Shown here: piece by piece, positions 31,310 through 45,286 of the stretch
Position numbering within the stretch: position 1 is the stretch's first letter
How the letters are laid out: every line of letters begins with the position of its first letter
Source of the DNA: Syncephalastrum monosporum B8922
Taxonomy: Eukaryota; Mucoromycota; Mucoromycetes; Mucorales; Syncephalastraceae
Assembly (NCBI GenBank): GCA_000697355.1
Contig: JNEN01001282.1
Location: 1-64,000, forward strand
DNA length: 64,000 bases
Reading direction: 5' to 3'
Made by a program: the position numbers and the translations under genes
Notes under the pieces: generated by a model
Seen by the model: only the letters and a program-made list of their open reading frames with translations
Told to the model about the DNA's origin: nothing
Database searches by the model: none

Positions 31310-32400
31310 ATGGTATCCCCTCTGAGCGCCAGCGTCTCTTTGGACGGATATCATCGGCGGCGGCACCAAAACGAAGCCAGGGCTAATGACGACGAGCATG
31401 ACGATGGCAGTGTAGTCTCATTAGCCTCTTCGTCTTCGGTTAAAACACGCTCCTGCTTGGCTGAACAGCCGCGGTCGAGTCGCCGCTCCATCTATCGCTC
31501 TTCGCTAGGGAAGCCGCCTGGCACACCCTCTCAGCAGAGAGCCCCAGCCATCCTGCCGCCCACACCGCCACCCGCCACACCCAATGTTGCAGTGCACCCT
31601 GCTCCCTCTTCCTCCTCTTCCTCCGCCTCCGTCTCTGCCTCCTCAGGCCACGCCGCTGCTCCTCAGAAGTCCATTCCAATGAAAGAGCTCGAAAACGTAG
31701 GCCTTACCTGTCTCCTAAATGAATTATGGCCTAAAATAACGCCTCTCTTTTGTAGGCTCTCGCCAGCTTGAAGAAGGAGAACTTCGACTTGAAAATGCGC
31801 TTATACCATCTTGAGGAAGCGGCTGGCAAGCACGCCAAGCTGGAAGAGCAGGTAAGCTACTTGTATAGTGCTCTAACAAAGGAGAGAGAAAGAAAGAGTG
31901 AGGGACTAATTCTATGTATACAGAACCACCGCTTGAGGGTCGATCTGCGGGAGCGTGAACTACAACTGGAAGCGCTAGAGCAATATTTGGAGAAGCAGCG
32001 TGGCCAAGACGCAAGCACACAAACTACACTCGTCATCGACACCAGTCCACAATCCCACTCGCCTGCCACCGCAAGTTATCACACTGCTTTCGCTGCCTCA
32101 CCCGAAGCCTTTGGACTGACATCTTGCTACACCCGCCATTCCACTCCATTACACACCAGCCCACCTAGCAACAACCATAGTAAGCAACACACCGATGTCG
32201 ACCATGTCGTCAACGCCTTCCAGAGTGTCACGATTGTCTCACCTGCGCTACCTCGCTACCACCAACGACAATCTTCCCTGTCAAGTACGTTTTCCGACTT
32301 GAGTGCAGACGATACACCTTCCGATAACTCGAGTCATCAGGGTGTGCACGGCTGGTTGAATCAGCTTCTAACAAATGAGCATCACCCGCGTCCTTCCTAA
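31310..32400 (+). CDS. Small centrosomin motif 1 (CM1) protein, probable gamma-tubulin complex binder
   Basis: Three exons (31310..31696, 31756..31851, 31924..32400) give 319 aa. The N-terminal ~125 residues are Ser/Pro-rich and disordered. Residues ~125-160 read MKELENALASLKKENFDLKM then RLYHLEEA, closely matching the CM1 motif (LxELKKENFxLKLRIYFLEE) of Mto1, Pcp1, centrosomin and CDK5RAP2. That motif binds and activates gamma-tubulin ring complexes. A short coiled coil (RLRVDLRERELQLEALEQYL) follows, then a Ser/Thr/His-rich tail ending in WLNQLL. Known CM1 proteins are usually far longer with extended coiled coils, so this may be a minimal microtubule-nucleation activator. The second exon corresponds almost exactly to the CM1 motif. 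Confidence 0.75.
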
Positions 32401-32689
32401 GCTCTGTTTTTTTTTCTTTTTTTTCACTCTTCCATGATATTACCTTACATACGTGCACGGACATGGATACATCATAGCATACAAAACTTCTCCCGTCTTC
32501 TTCCTTCTCTCCTCTATCGCTTGTTGTTCTACTTGCTTGCCTTTTCCACTCGTCTCACTCTATTGCGCAATTATTCCCACTGATTTCTTTTGCATGGTCA
32601 TTTTCATTTCACCTCTGAAATAAAAGATGGATTTTTCGATCTAGTAGATTAGTGTACATTCCCTCTTTATTTACTCTGCTAAAATTCAT

Positions 32690-33841
32690 TCAGAGAGAGG
32701 TATCCGCGTCTTGAAAGTACACCGGCAAAAGCTCTGCAGAGAAATGAGTCAGTAACCGCCTTCTCCTTCTTTCTGCATTACCTTTGTAGATCTTGATATC
32801 TTGTTGATTGAAAAGCGAAAAAACAACCTTGGTCACCTACGGAATGGAGCCATGCATTAGACTCGCGTGCTTTTTTCCTCTTCGTTTTTTGGCCTACTTA
32901 CCGAATCCTTCTTTTCAAGGTAGGACCGAACGGTGGCAAGCGCAATGTTGGCCGCCTTTTCATTGTCAAAGCCATACACACCCGTCGCGATACACGGGAA
33001 CGCGATTGTGTGGAGGCCATTCTCTACGAGCACCTCAAGACTGCGCTCGTAACAGCTTTGCAAAACTTTTTCGTTTCCGTCCTGTGGCCCCACGGTGTGG
33101 ATTACATCTAATGCGGTCGTCAGTACAGAGCTAGGTGTTTCCTATGCGACGCACGTTTTGCAGGTAGATTATAGCCTAAAAAATTCAGCGTGTCAGCTAC
33201 CACTGTACACTATATCGCTCTCCTGGTGCACTTGCCCTTGGTAATTTTGGCGTCCTACGATTAGTAGCGATAATGAAACATTGGGTCATTATGCCGTTGT
33301 AAACACTCTTCCTCTAATATATATTATATATACATGCTTACCCCGGCTTTGCACCCATGAAGGATTTTGCATTCAGCAACAAGCTCCGGCCCAGCCGCAC
33401 TGGTAAATCGGTAGATGCAAGGTTAAAGTTTAGCGTATCACGTCATGTCATGTGTTTAAGTTGCATATTTACGCATGGATGGCTCCGTCCACTACCAACG
33501 AGGTCTCAGAATACAGCCCACAAATATAATAGTCTTTTATTTTCTTACCTCCGCCACCTCCCAACAGAGAGCTGTTGGCCGCATTGACTGATCATATATG
33601 CATATATGAGTCGTAGGAGCGTAAATAATGCGAAAGAAACTCACCGATAGCATCCACCCGTAACTTGGTGATATTGACGGTGCTGCATAAAAAAGTAAGC
33701 GTCAGGCTTGATCCTTTTTTGTTTTCTTTTGTCTTCGAGCGTGCCGTACTTTAATGCAACGCGATCGCCTAGACGGCGCGAGAGGTCACCCGAGTACATC
33801 CGCTTGAGATGAGCAAGTCCGCGTTCAGCAATGGAGCTCAT
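32690..33841 (-). CDS. Macrodomain protein (ADP-ribose/O-acetyl-ADP-ribose hydrolase type)
   Basis: Ten exons (33841..33750, 33682..33645, 33587..33549, 33491..33473, 33399..33342, 33254..33236, 33175..33155, 33107..32902, 32836..32782, 32733..32690) give 196 aa. The assembled protein is a classic MacroD/YmdB macrodomain: NITKLRVDAIVNAANSSLLG, GGGVDGAIH, AAGPELVAECKIL, NLPAKHVIHTVGP, IAFPCIATGVYGFDNEKAA and a VFSLFNQQDIKIYKELLPVY end. The NAAN Asn and the GVDGAIH and GVYGF loops that hold ADP-ribose are intact. Expected role: removal of mono-ADP-ribose from proteins or hydrolysis of O-acetyl-ADP-ribose. Three internal exons are only 19, 19 and 21 nt. The intron after exon 6 uses a GC donor (gcaagt), the only choice that keeps frame. 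Confidence 0.9.
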
Positions 33842-34460
33842 TGTATTCTTCGAAAAAAGCAAGAAGAAAACTTTTAGGCCGGCTCCACAAAAGTTGCACC
33901 TCCGAGCGCTTCACACAAACAAAACACAGAGCCTTATCATGATGAAATACCACCACACACGTTGAGAGTAAATAAGCCTACTGTTTCGTAGTCGTAGTAT
34001 ATGCACACAGTACGGCTAATTCACTGATGATACAGCGGTTTGCATGCCATTATCGTGAGTAACAAAATAAAGAGCCCGATGTACGTCTTCTCGTCACATG
34101 GACATACGCACTGTGGATGTGACCAGCAAAACATACAGATGAAGGACTGTACGTCTATTGCCCGCAATGCTTTTTTCTCGTTACGAGTCATCCCTGGATT
34201 GTCAAAACGATGCTCCTTACTTGCTTTGGGTGGAGAAACCAAGCACGTAGCAGCGCCCATAACCTATTGACATCTATAACTAACTGTCTGATCATATACC
34301 GATGACGAGTACATTTACACAGCTCCTGAAACTCGATACATATTCATCGGATATTTTTCGGTGATATCACATTTGTTATAGAGTGAAGAGTTACAAAAAA
34401 GAGAGATAGTGGCAGAAAATGAAAAGAGGGAGAACAGAGTGAGACGCGGGTAGCGGATGC
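33842..34460. other. Intergenic between macrodomain and Pep4 genes
   Basis: No gene supported. It contains the macrodomain promoter and the 3' UTR of the protease gene. Confidence 0.5.
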
Positions 34461-35964
<1,504 letters not shown>

Positions 35965-37918
35965 GAGTTGGTGAAAAAAAAGAGAAAGCGGAAAAAAAGG
36001 TGCACAATAGACACGCAAGTCTGTCCCGCCCTTTCTTGCTCTTTCTCGCTCTTGGCGGCGTTTTTGGCGTGTCTGGGCCCCTCCGGTCAAGTGACGGCGT
36101 GATGTCATGCGCCGATTCATTTCCTATCCTTGTTTGGCAACTGAAACACGACCCAACATGGCTACAAATACCGTATCTGAATCGCCTTGACAACACACAC
36201 AGCCCATCTTGATAGATATTTGTCTTTTCCATCAATGATACATATATAAAGGTACTATTGCAGTTGAGTTCTTCCTTTTCCTGCTTATTAAGAAATGGTG
36301 CCACTGTGCGAAATCCGGTGAGAAGTAGCATCCTTCCCAGTATAGGCAGTCATTGTATGCGTCATGTCATGGAGTCATATAGGGTGGGAGCATAAACATC
36401 CCCTTTTTCCATCCATTTTCTTATATCGCAAGTGCTCCCTTTTTTAAATTTTCCGGTGTTAACACAACACCATTTCATATACGGTTCCAGATAGATGAGC
36501 CATTTTTTCTACACAAGGAACATGGAAATAGAAGTTGGTGCCCTGTGCACGCACACACACATACAATATCACACGCTTGCGTTTCGTACTATTTTTGTGA
36601 CCGCAGCAAAGTTGGAGAAATCTGGTGAGCCCCATGAGCACGTTTCATGTTCGTTTGCAGCCATGTTGCAAGTTATGTCCTTGTAAGATAAAAACGTCCA
36701 CGTCAGGGTCAGTGCTGATCACATGCACAAGGGAGTATACTAGGACAAAAAAGTGAGCAATGACAGCGCCATTTATTAAAAGACTCGCTTAGTGTGATCA
36801 CTAGAAGCCTCATTCTCTATGGCAAAAAAAAAAAAAAATTCTGGCGGCCTCCACCCTGCCATGAAAGGTGAATAAAAGATACACCCTACAATCCCATATC
36901 AATGGAGACAGTTATTTCATCCGTGTCGCGACTGAGAAAATGTCACGTAGAGTAAGCACCTGATTATCCTTTGACTGCAAATACAGCAGCTTGCATTGGA
37001 ATCTAAAATAGATATCTACTAACGGCATTCTTCTCTTAGAAGAATTATCAGGTTTTTTCACCGTACAATTTATCACCCTTTCATTGTGCCCAATGTCATC
37101 TATACTTTTATTTCGACTATCACTCGCCGAATACAGGCAGTTAGTGATGCCAACTAGTACGGCGGAGAGGGTAATGCTTTATGTACTATGTACAGTCGTA
37201 TACCATACTCACCTCGTCTTGTACTTTATATTACCCGTAATATTTTGCTTAATCGAAAACGAAGGGTAGAGCTCTCTCATCATCGTCGATGATGTTTAAA
37301 AGGATCACATTTTTTTTTCTGTGAGCGGCTCCGTATTCGACCGAATTATCAAAGTACAATGAGAAACTCTTTTTACACCAGATGCGCGTATTCCTCATGA
37401 TATGCGTGCTCTTTTCTCCACTCTGTCAAGACATTTATGAGCTACGAAGAGATCGTTGCACCAAAAAACTAGTAGAATGGGAAAAAGTACAGAACCAGCA
37501 AGGCATTTGTGATGAATAAACTGTACAACTTTTTTAAGTCTTCCGACCTGAAAGGAGCTGTATATAATATGAATGCTAATGATGTTTGCATATCAAAAGC
37601 GGCGTACGAAATAGGACATGTTCTATAGTATCGGCTCACATAAAGTCACATAGGCTCACAAATGTCCTTGCTTTACCTATCTACTGAGGATCCATTTCAC
37701 CGATGTTGTTCTGAATGTTGTGATTTATTGAAACAAGTAGGAGGAGGAGGATCTCGCGTCCCACGCTTACATAACATATACATAGTATTTGTGAGTGTGT
37801 GTCTTTGTGATAACGGGAGAGATGGTTCAGTTATACGGTGCTGTCGTGGAAAAAAAAAGAAGTAGAGGAAAAAACATAGAGTACAAGTTCGAAAGAAAAA
37901 AAAAAAATGGAGGTTTGC
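35965..37918. other. Intergenic between Pep4 and CSL genes
   Basis: About 1.95 kb with no convincing gene. Open frames at 36459-36686 and 37084-37269 are short and not protein-like. It holds the Pep4 promoter on the left and the CSL 3' flank on the right. An A run lies at about 36824-36838. Confidence 0.45.
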
Positions 37919-40900
37919 TTAAAATGCAAAGGTCTTGTTGGTTTTGTAGACGACAGAACCGTTCCCTCTGACCAGCAGAAGCGGGATGGCGTCATCGCTG
38001 AGTATGCAAGTAGCAAGGTCGCTTTGGGGTGGGACTTGGCAGACAAGATGCTCGCGGCTGCGGTACTCGGTACGCGGCGAGCGGACATCGCCGAACCAAA
38101 GCTGCAGGTCGCGTGTAAAGTTCTCGCCATACAAGCTGAGTGTCGTGCCACCTTGCTGTTGTATTATTTGCGTGAGGATAGGCACTGGCGTGACAGGATG
38201 CCGTGGGGCAGGGGTGGTCGGTGGCGAGGGCTGCGAGGCATTTTGCTGCTGTTGTTGCTGTTGCTGTGGTTGAGGTTCCCAAAACGTGTATTTGGCACAT
38301 CCAGTCCCGATAATGGTCCACACTGCCGCATCAGAGACGTCCTCGGACCAGTACTGACCTAGGTCCATTGTGTTTGGCTGTGGGTTGTCGAGGTAGTCAT
38401 CGCTGCCGCTGATGCTCCGCGTGCGTTTGCCCAGCAAGCTGGCATGCTGGAGTAGAGTCGAGTCAAAGTCGCTCCGGCTGCGAGGGCGCTGCGATGCAGC
38501 TGGTGGCGGAGGTGGTGGCATGGTCATCGCAGCAGGTGGACGACGGCCCTTCACCGAGCGATGCATACCGACCATATCATTCAGGCAGGCGAGGTAGGTG
38601 ACAGGCCGGTTGCACCGTGGCATCATCCAGGATGTGCGGTTACTGTCCTCGGCCGTCGAGGCCTCTTGGACAATCTGAAACGCGACCTTGTGGAGCTGCG
38701 ACACCGGGTCGCCGAGCGTCTCGTCGCCGTACTCGCCTCCGCCTCCGCTCACCTCCGTCGCGGCGCCGCCTACGACCGTCGACTGCCGGTCAACCTTGCG
38801 GATGATCATGACGGGACTGACCAAGCCAGTTGTGAGGCACTGCAAGGCAACGTGCTGATTGTAATGGATCGCCAGAGGCTGGCCCGTTTTGTTCTTGAGT
38901 GCAATCGCAGGCGCGGGTGGGTAGGGTACATCCTCGGTTCCGGGCACGCCAATATACTCTGTCACATTGCTTGTGCTTGAATTTGCCGCGCTCATGGACG
39001 TGCCGTCCGTGGCGTGGTGGAAGTTCGTGTGCGTGGGCGAAGTATCGACCAGCCAGATCACAAAGGGATCCCACGTGCCTGTACGCGCTGCAAAGCACGT
39101 CGAGCCATCCTGGGGCGATGACCCGCGTGCCTTCTCTTTACCGGGGTACATGAATGGCTGCTGGTTTGACGTGGAGGAAACACCGAGATATTTTGTTGAA
39201 ACTGTCTGGGACCGTATCCGATTGAAGAGCGAGATGGTCGTGCCGTGATGTATGCAGGCTAAATGAAAAAAAAAAAAAAAATAGAAATATGTCAAACTTC
39301 GCCATAGGTCTATGCGTATGACATACAGTCCAAATTCTTGACGCTTTGACGTTTCTTGCTTGGCTTGCTAATGACCTTGATCCCTTTACTGGCAAGCGTG
39401 CCGAGATTTATACCATTCGCAAGCTGGATACGCGCAAGGCACTCGACTCTTTTGCGTTTCTCGTCCGCATCATTAATGTATAGCTGTCTCAAAACACACC
39501 GACCTCCAGCAAGGCCGCGGCCGTTACTGCGATACCAGTCGACGTCGGACTCGCCATGGTGATTTTTCTTTTGCTGCTGGGATGGCTGATGCTGCTGTTG
39601 CTGATGCTGCTGTTGTTGTTGGCCGGTTTGGCCGACTAAGGCCCCGCCTTCCGAAAACCAATCGGTTTGGCCGGCTTGTACCACAGAGGACTCCCCCGAG
39701 ATGGTTACCGTCAGCCGTGGCGCACTCGTGCCTGTTTGTGGATCGATCGCTGGCATTATCTCGTCTTCTTTGTTAAGTGATGGCGGGGTCCACCATGATT
39801 GGCCGTCGAGGATTACGGTAGGGGGTGGGCACAAGAATCGCTTTTCGGTGCCATAGCTCTTTTGCGCGACTTTTCCCGTCAAGATCACGACTGTGCGTTC
39901 GCCGAACGCGACCGGGTCTCGTGCCATCAAGTACGCCTGAATCTGGGGGCGTATCTTGTTGGCCACTGCTTCTTCTTGCATAATCCGAGCCGTCACCATG
40001 CCGGTCTTGAATGTCGTTAGGGGATAGTTGTGGCCGACCGCAGATGATGAGGGCAGCAAGGTTGACAACTGAGGTGCGGGCGCCAAAGGCGTCGGTGGGG
40101 GTGGTGTTGGCTCTTTCCTGAGCTCCTATACTGTCATGTTACAACATGTGACTTTTTCGGAAGCGACATTTATGCTTTATTACCTGGTTCCTGTGATCTC
40201 CCATGGGCTCAAAGGCTGTTTTTTTCGTAGGAGGAGCCAGAAAATCAAAGGAAAAGTCGTTTTCCAACAGGTTAGATTCATGTATATGAGACTGCTGAAC
40301 GGTCCATGTTGCTTGTGAATCCGTGGTTGTCGGTGTAGGAGGCACAGCATGCTGCTGTTGCTGCTGTGCATGTGATGAGGGTGGCCAAGATGATGTGGAG
40401 GACGAGTCATTGAAAGAAGGACCCATGTCCTGCGGCGTATGGCTGCTGAAGGACGGCCGATGATGGCTTCGGGAGGTATCATCGTCGCTGCCATGTGCCT
40501 GGTGCCATAGATCATTTGAGTCCCCCAACAGAGCATGAATATCCGTGTGCTGTTGCTGTGAGTGGTGATGATGAGCAGACGAGCCTTGGCTTGTGTTTTC
40601 AGTGTCATTATTTTGATAGACAGGCGACTGATAAATGGATGGATTGAATGGCTCCTGTCCCACGCCACACGAGCCGATGATGTGAGCAGGATTAAAATCG
40701 TTCATAAATGACTGATGCCCTTCATTTTGCTGTTGCTGCTGTTGAGCCTGTTGTTGCTGTTGCTGCTGTTGTTGCTGTTGCTGTTGCTGTTGCTGCTGTT
40801 GTTGCTGTTGCTGTTGTTGCTGTTGTTGCTGTTGCTGTTGATGTATTGATTGGCCAGCCGAGGGGTGAAGCATAGTGGGCGACCAAGGTATGTGAAAAGA

Positions 40901-40993
40901 GGAGAGTGGGTCCTGTAACTCTCCTTGACTATTCACAACTGCATGGGAAGTTGTGTCGTCAGGGTAATACGAAGAAGTATCGAAAGCCGTCAT
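37919..40993 (-). CDS. CSL-family transcription factor (CBF1/Su(H)/LAG-1 type)
   Basis: Three exons (40993..40184, 40125..39327, 39258..37919) give 982 aa. Residues 1-270 are disordered, with about 30 consecutive Gln. The Rel-homology N domain starts near residue 290 and contains VVILTGKVAQKSYGTEKRFL CPPP (DNA contact loop) and later RQLYINDADEKRKR. A Gln/His insert interrupts it near 450. The beta-trefoil domain opens with GTTISLFNRIRSQTVSTKYL and contains FHIVRKVD-type text (MIIRKVDRQ) and PRCNRPVTYLACLNDM. The last ~100 residues form the IPT/TIG domain (TTLSLYGENFTRDLQLWFGD). CSL proteins bind GTG(A/G)GAA sites. Fungi lack Notch, and fission yeast Cbf11/Cbf12 regulate lipid genes, cell cycle and adhesion. 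Long disordered insertions are usual in fungal members. Confidence 0.93.
40725..40845 (-). repeat. CAG/CAA repeat encoding polyglutamine in the CSL gene
   Basis: Mixed CAG/CAA codons on the minus strand encode roughly 30 uninterrupted Gln, one Ala, then six more Gln. The codon mix should damp slippage, but length variation between strains is likely. Confidence 0.9.
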
Positions 40994-43115
40994 AATAGTA
41001 TTTAAGGTAATAATAATAGTAGTAATAGAGTTCTATAGAAGCAGAAGAGAAGAATATGCACCTGCAGTGCTGTGGAATATGTCTGTGGTCTCCACGCACA
41101 TACACTAAAAAAGAAGAATTGTGGGGTAAAAATAAAAGAGAAAGAGAATAAAAAAAAAGAGTACAACGACAGCAGCAGAAAGGAACACAACCGGGAAAAG
41201 GTGAACGAAAAGAGAAAAAGCGGGCAACCTTAGAGTGACTGCCCGCCTCTCTCGCGCGGGCGGATTTACGTGATCATTTCCCCCCACGTTTTGATCGTTT
41301 TGAATGTGGGACCAAAATCAAAAAGTTTTTTTTTTTTTGTTTTTCCTTTGTGTGCCTTTCGCCCTGTTAACATGCTCCACCCACATTGTTCACTTTTCTG
41401 TAGTGCAAAGACAGAAAAGAGCCTTCGTTTTTTTAACATGACTGATTACCCATGTGCCTGCCTTGCTGGCTCTCTCTCTTTCCCGTTTTCTTATCTCCGG
41501 GATCAAACGACGAACCCCCACACGACTGGCCGAATGCGGGGTTTTCGTCCCACCTTGCATCAGTGGCAATGAAAAAACGGTGTCCCGCTTACGCTTTGCG
41601 TAACCATGTTTCTCTTGGATGACGACTCTCCCTTTGTGTGAATGTCTCCGCCAAAAAATGTAAAAATGTAAAAAAGACTTGACTCACAATGAGGAATGGC
41701 ACCAAATAAAAAGGACCAATTTAATGTGGGACCAATGAGATCGTCCCATGCACTCAAATCCGCGCCTGAAACCCTTTGCGTGGAGGGCATCCAAATGGGG
41801 GTGAGAACATTTGCCTACGCTGAATTCATGACAGCATGTGCTTTTGTCCGGGCTGATGCATAGGCGTTGGTCAAACTATCTTCAGGAGATAATCGCCAGA
41901 GAGATCTCAAAGGAAGGTACCTTACCTTTTGAAAGAAAAAAAAAGGAAAAGCGCATATCGGGCGATCACTTGCCCCTCAATTTTTTGTCAATATCGAAAT
42001 AACACAAAAGCGATATCTGTCTGAGCGTGGGAGATCTACCCGAGGCGTCAATCCTGAAATAGAAATGGCGTGTATGTCTATGTGCGGTGCGTGCGTGCCT
42101 ATGTGTGTATTCGGTTGTGGGGCATACATCCCCGGGCTTGCTTTGTTGGGCTAATATGTGTGTGGGGTAATACTGGACCCCATGACCTCGTCAAAACATC
42201 CGTTTAAACGATATCAAGAAGTACTATTCATTCATTCATCCTTTCCTTTGTCGTTTTTTGGTCGCAGCTGGTGTAGAGGAAGCGCATGATGCGCATTAGC
42301 TATGCGCTTAATAATGTGCCACAAATCAGGAGCACATCAAGTTTTACTCGAAAATTATGTCACATAATGCGAATTGAGAGCGCATATTCTGCACACCTGT
42401 ATGCCCGCTCCGGTTACATTTTAAGAGAGTTGCTTAATATCCATCCTTATGAATCTATACTGTTTTAGTTGAAATGGGTGCTGGCTGGCCTCAAAGCCCG
42501 ACCCGCAGAAATGATGACATCGAGCTTGGCAAAAATAATTCTCAGTCTGACACTCTAGGATTTTCAATGCAAAGCGAAGAGAAAGAACAGACGGCTCTCT
42601 GTTCTTAGAGAACGTCCCTTTATCGCAATAGAATGACAAAGGGCGCATTGCTGAGTAATCACTACCTCTGATGAAATAATGGCCTGTTTTGTCATGGATG
42701 TGCATACTCAAAAAACCTAATAATGTTGCCTCTGCGTTCTCCCCCGTTCCTCTTTTTTTTTTTTTTTTTTGGCGCCACCATGATGCCCCTATTTCGCCAC
42801 GTTTTGTAAGGAATACAGCCCGAAACACCGGGTTCGGCATGCTGAGAAAGGAGCATCCCATTTCATCTCGTTCTTTCTTTCTCTTTACGCTTTCTGTGGC
42901 GTGTGCGCAAGTATGTGCGTATGTGTAAAATCTTGGAGAGAACACAAAAACAATGACTCTGGAATAGTCTGTCCAACCACACCGCGACCCAGGGCACCGG
43001 ATCACTTTCTTTCGTGAAGCAGTGCGCCTTGCCGTATTCAGCCTCTTGTGTGGATGCCAGCATTCATACTTCCCTATAAGGGATGGATGCATCATGACCG
43101 TTTCTTCTTTTCTTT

Positions 43116-43157
<42 letters not shown>

Positions 43158-44148
43158 AATCGTAATGCTCCATATGGTTTCAGTGTATATTATTACCATC
43201 GTAGCAGACGTGACTGAGCTTGATATACCAACGGAGCGTTTCCCCGGGAAAGAATTGTCACCCCGTTTATTCTACACGTATGCTACATGTGAAAGACAGG
43301 TATATGTCGTGATGGAATAGATCGTAACTATCTTTCTATGCACCCAGTACCGAGAGTCCTGAGCTCTTATTCCACTTATTTTACGCATGAGACTTCATAT
43401 AAATGCTAGTATTGCGCACGCCGTCTAGGCGCCGAATCTAATTTATATGCTAAAAGCCGTGCCACAACTCAAGACTTTAGCTCAACGATATATTTGCAAA
43501 CAATATAACGGGGTATATTCGCAAGAGTAGATCTCTAAGGATTGACATAAGGATGGATACCGGATGGACCATTGTCTGATACGTAAATGTGTCCAAATGT
43601 TAACGGGCTTTTTCACAGCCAAGTTTTTCAGCTGACTTCGACTCTTGCAAGTCAGTTCCTACATCTTCATAGAAACCTTCAATTCTTCAACTGTGTCGAA
43701 TAGAGTTAAGGTCCTGATTTACCTTTGAGGGACTATACTGCCTCAGTAGTCGATCAGGGTCTCTGGCCATTACAGCTGACATCTACCACACTACTGCGAG
43801 CTTCTTTGGTATCGACTGGAATAATGCTGCCTAGCAGCGACGTGGTGCCATAGAACCTCAAGCGTGATTCTACAGTGATCCGAGAACGGCAAGAAGTGGG
43901 TAAATAAAAAGGATGGTCATACTAACCAGATGAAATGATTATCATAGTATCGAGCAGAAAGCTAAAGCTATGTGGCTCACTCAATATGACAGCAAAATAT
44001 GACTGAAGATGCCTTGGAAGAATAAAGAGCTCTGATTGGTCCGCGTACAAAATGATTCAACAGGCGTCACCGGGAGAAGAGCTTGTCAAACAAAAAATGC
44101 GCGGGCTCGCAAAGGAGACTGGATTTTTCCTCTTTCCACCTTAATACC
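40994..44148. other. Long intergenic region upstream of CSL and ILV6 genes
   Basis: About 3.15 kb with no supported gene. A minus-strand open frame at 42421-43173 depends on a poly-A tract and is rejected. A poly(T) tract of about 39 bases lies at 43118-43156 and a T run at about 42752-42770. Both flanking genes are transcribed away from it. Confidence 0.45.
43118..43156. repeat. Poly(T) tract
   Basis: About 39 consecutive T, preceded by a (TTTTC)n-like stretch. It is the longest homopolymer in the window. Confidence 0.85.
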
Positions 44149-45286
44149 ATGTTGCGCACCTTGGGAAGCCGACTTGTAAGTCTGCATACTACATAGTGCA
44201 TGGCGCTTGAATGTCATATTCTAATACGAAGCCTGTAGCCCGCTCAAGTGGTGAGTCGTACGCGGATTCAGCCCATGGCAGCCACGATCTCGGGCATCCA
44301 GAGCTACTCAACACGACGATCGGAGCCAGCCTCGGCCACTTCCGCCATGTCCTTCAAGAAGCACTTAAGACAGAGACGGTTTGGCCCTGTGCCCGTGCTT
44401 CCTGGCCCCTCTGTGGAGGAAGCGGTGTCCAACATTCTATACAACACGCCCCCTCCGAGCAAAGCTCCTGAAACGAGACACATTCTCAACTGTCTTGTTC
44501 AGAATGAGCCCGGTGTTCTGAGCCGTGTCTCGGGTATCTTGGCCGCTCGTGGCTTTAACATCGAGTCGCTTGTCGTCGCCAACACCGAGGTCCGCGATCT
44601 CTCGCGCATGACGATCGTCTTCAACGGCCATAATGTCCAGATCGAGCAGGCCCGTCGCCAGCTGGAGGATTTGGTGGGTGAATTATACCAGAAAGCTTTG
44701 GGTATGGTATTAATATGCGACATGTGTCATTAGGTGCCTGTCTGGGCTGTATTGGATTATACAAAGACGAAACTGATTGAGCGCGAACTGCTCTTAATCA
44801 AGGTTTCTATTCTCGGCCCTGAACATCTCCACGAGCAGCTGCCCACCGCCAAGTTCGACGACGACGCCGAGTTCGAGGATGAAAACCTGCAGCGTGCCGA
44901 GGAGAACGCCGCAGACGATCTCACTCCGTCGCGTGCCCTTCGCGAGACGTTTGCCCACCTCCGTGCCATCACGGAGCTGACCCGTCTGTTTGATGGCAAG
45001 GTCGTCGACGTCTCTTCTGACTCGGTCGTGATTGAGATGGCTGCCAAGCCGGGTCGCGTCTCATCCTTTATGAAACTCTGCAAGCCCTTCGGTATCCTTG
45101 AGGCTTCCCGGACAGGTGAGAAGGAAACAGAAAGGGGAAGCATGTACTGATATCTGCTTTTGTTTCTATTTAGGTGTGATGGCCATGCCCCGATCCCCCG
45201 TGCTGGACCACTACGAGGCTCAAACCGAGCATTCGTATGAGGAGGAAGCCGACAAGGTCGATGAAAGCACTCTGCCCCCTGGTTAA
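44149..45286 (+). CDS. ILV6: Acetolactate synthase regulatory (small) subunit, mitochondrial
   Basis: Four exons (44149..44175, 44239..44673, 44734..45115, 45174..45286) give 318 aa. The basic Ser/Arg-rich N terminus (MLRTLGSRL then SRTRIQPMAATISG) is a mitochondrial presequence. The ACT domain begins HILNCLVQNEPGVLSRVSGI with LAARGFNIESLVVA and VRDLSRMTIVF, the valine-binding fold. The second half (PVWAVLDYTKTKLIERELLL, LRAITELTRLFDGKVVDVS, EMAAKPGRVSSFMKLCKPFG) is the C-terminal ACT-like domain. Ilv6 stimulates Ilv2 and confers feedback inhibition by valine in branched-chain amino-acid synthesis. An acidic insert (DDDAEFEDENLQ) is usual in fungal members. The 27-nt first exon is confirmed by phase. 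The gene is convergent with H2B. Confidence 0.94.

Noticed and set aside
42421..43173. 250-codon minus-strand open frame
   Set aside because: Its start lies in a poly-A tract that yields a long Lys run, and the remaining text has no protein-like features or splice support.
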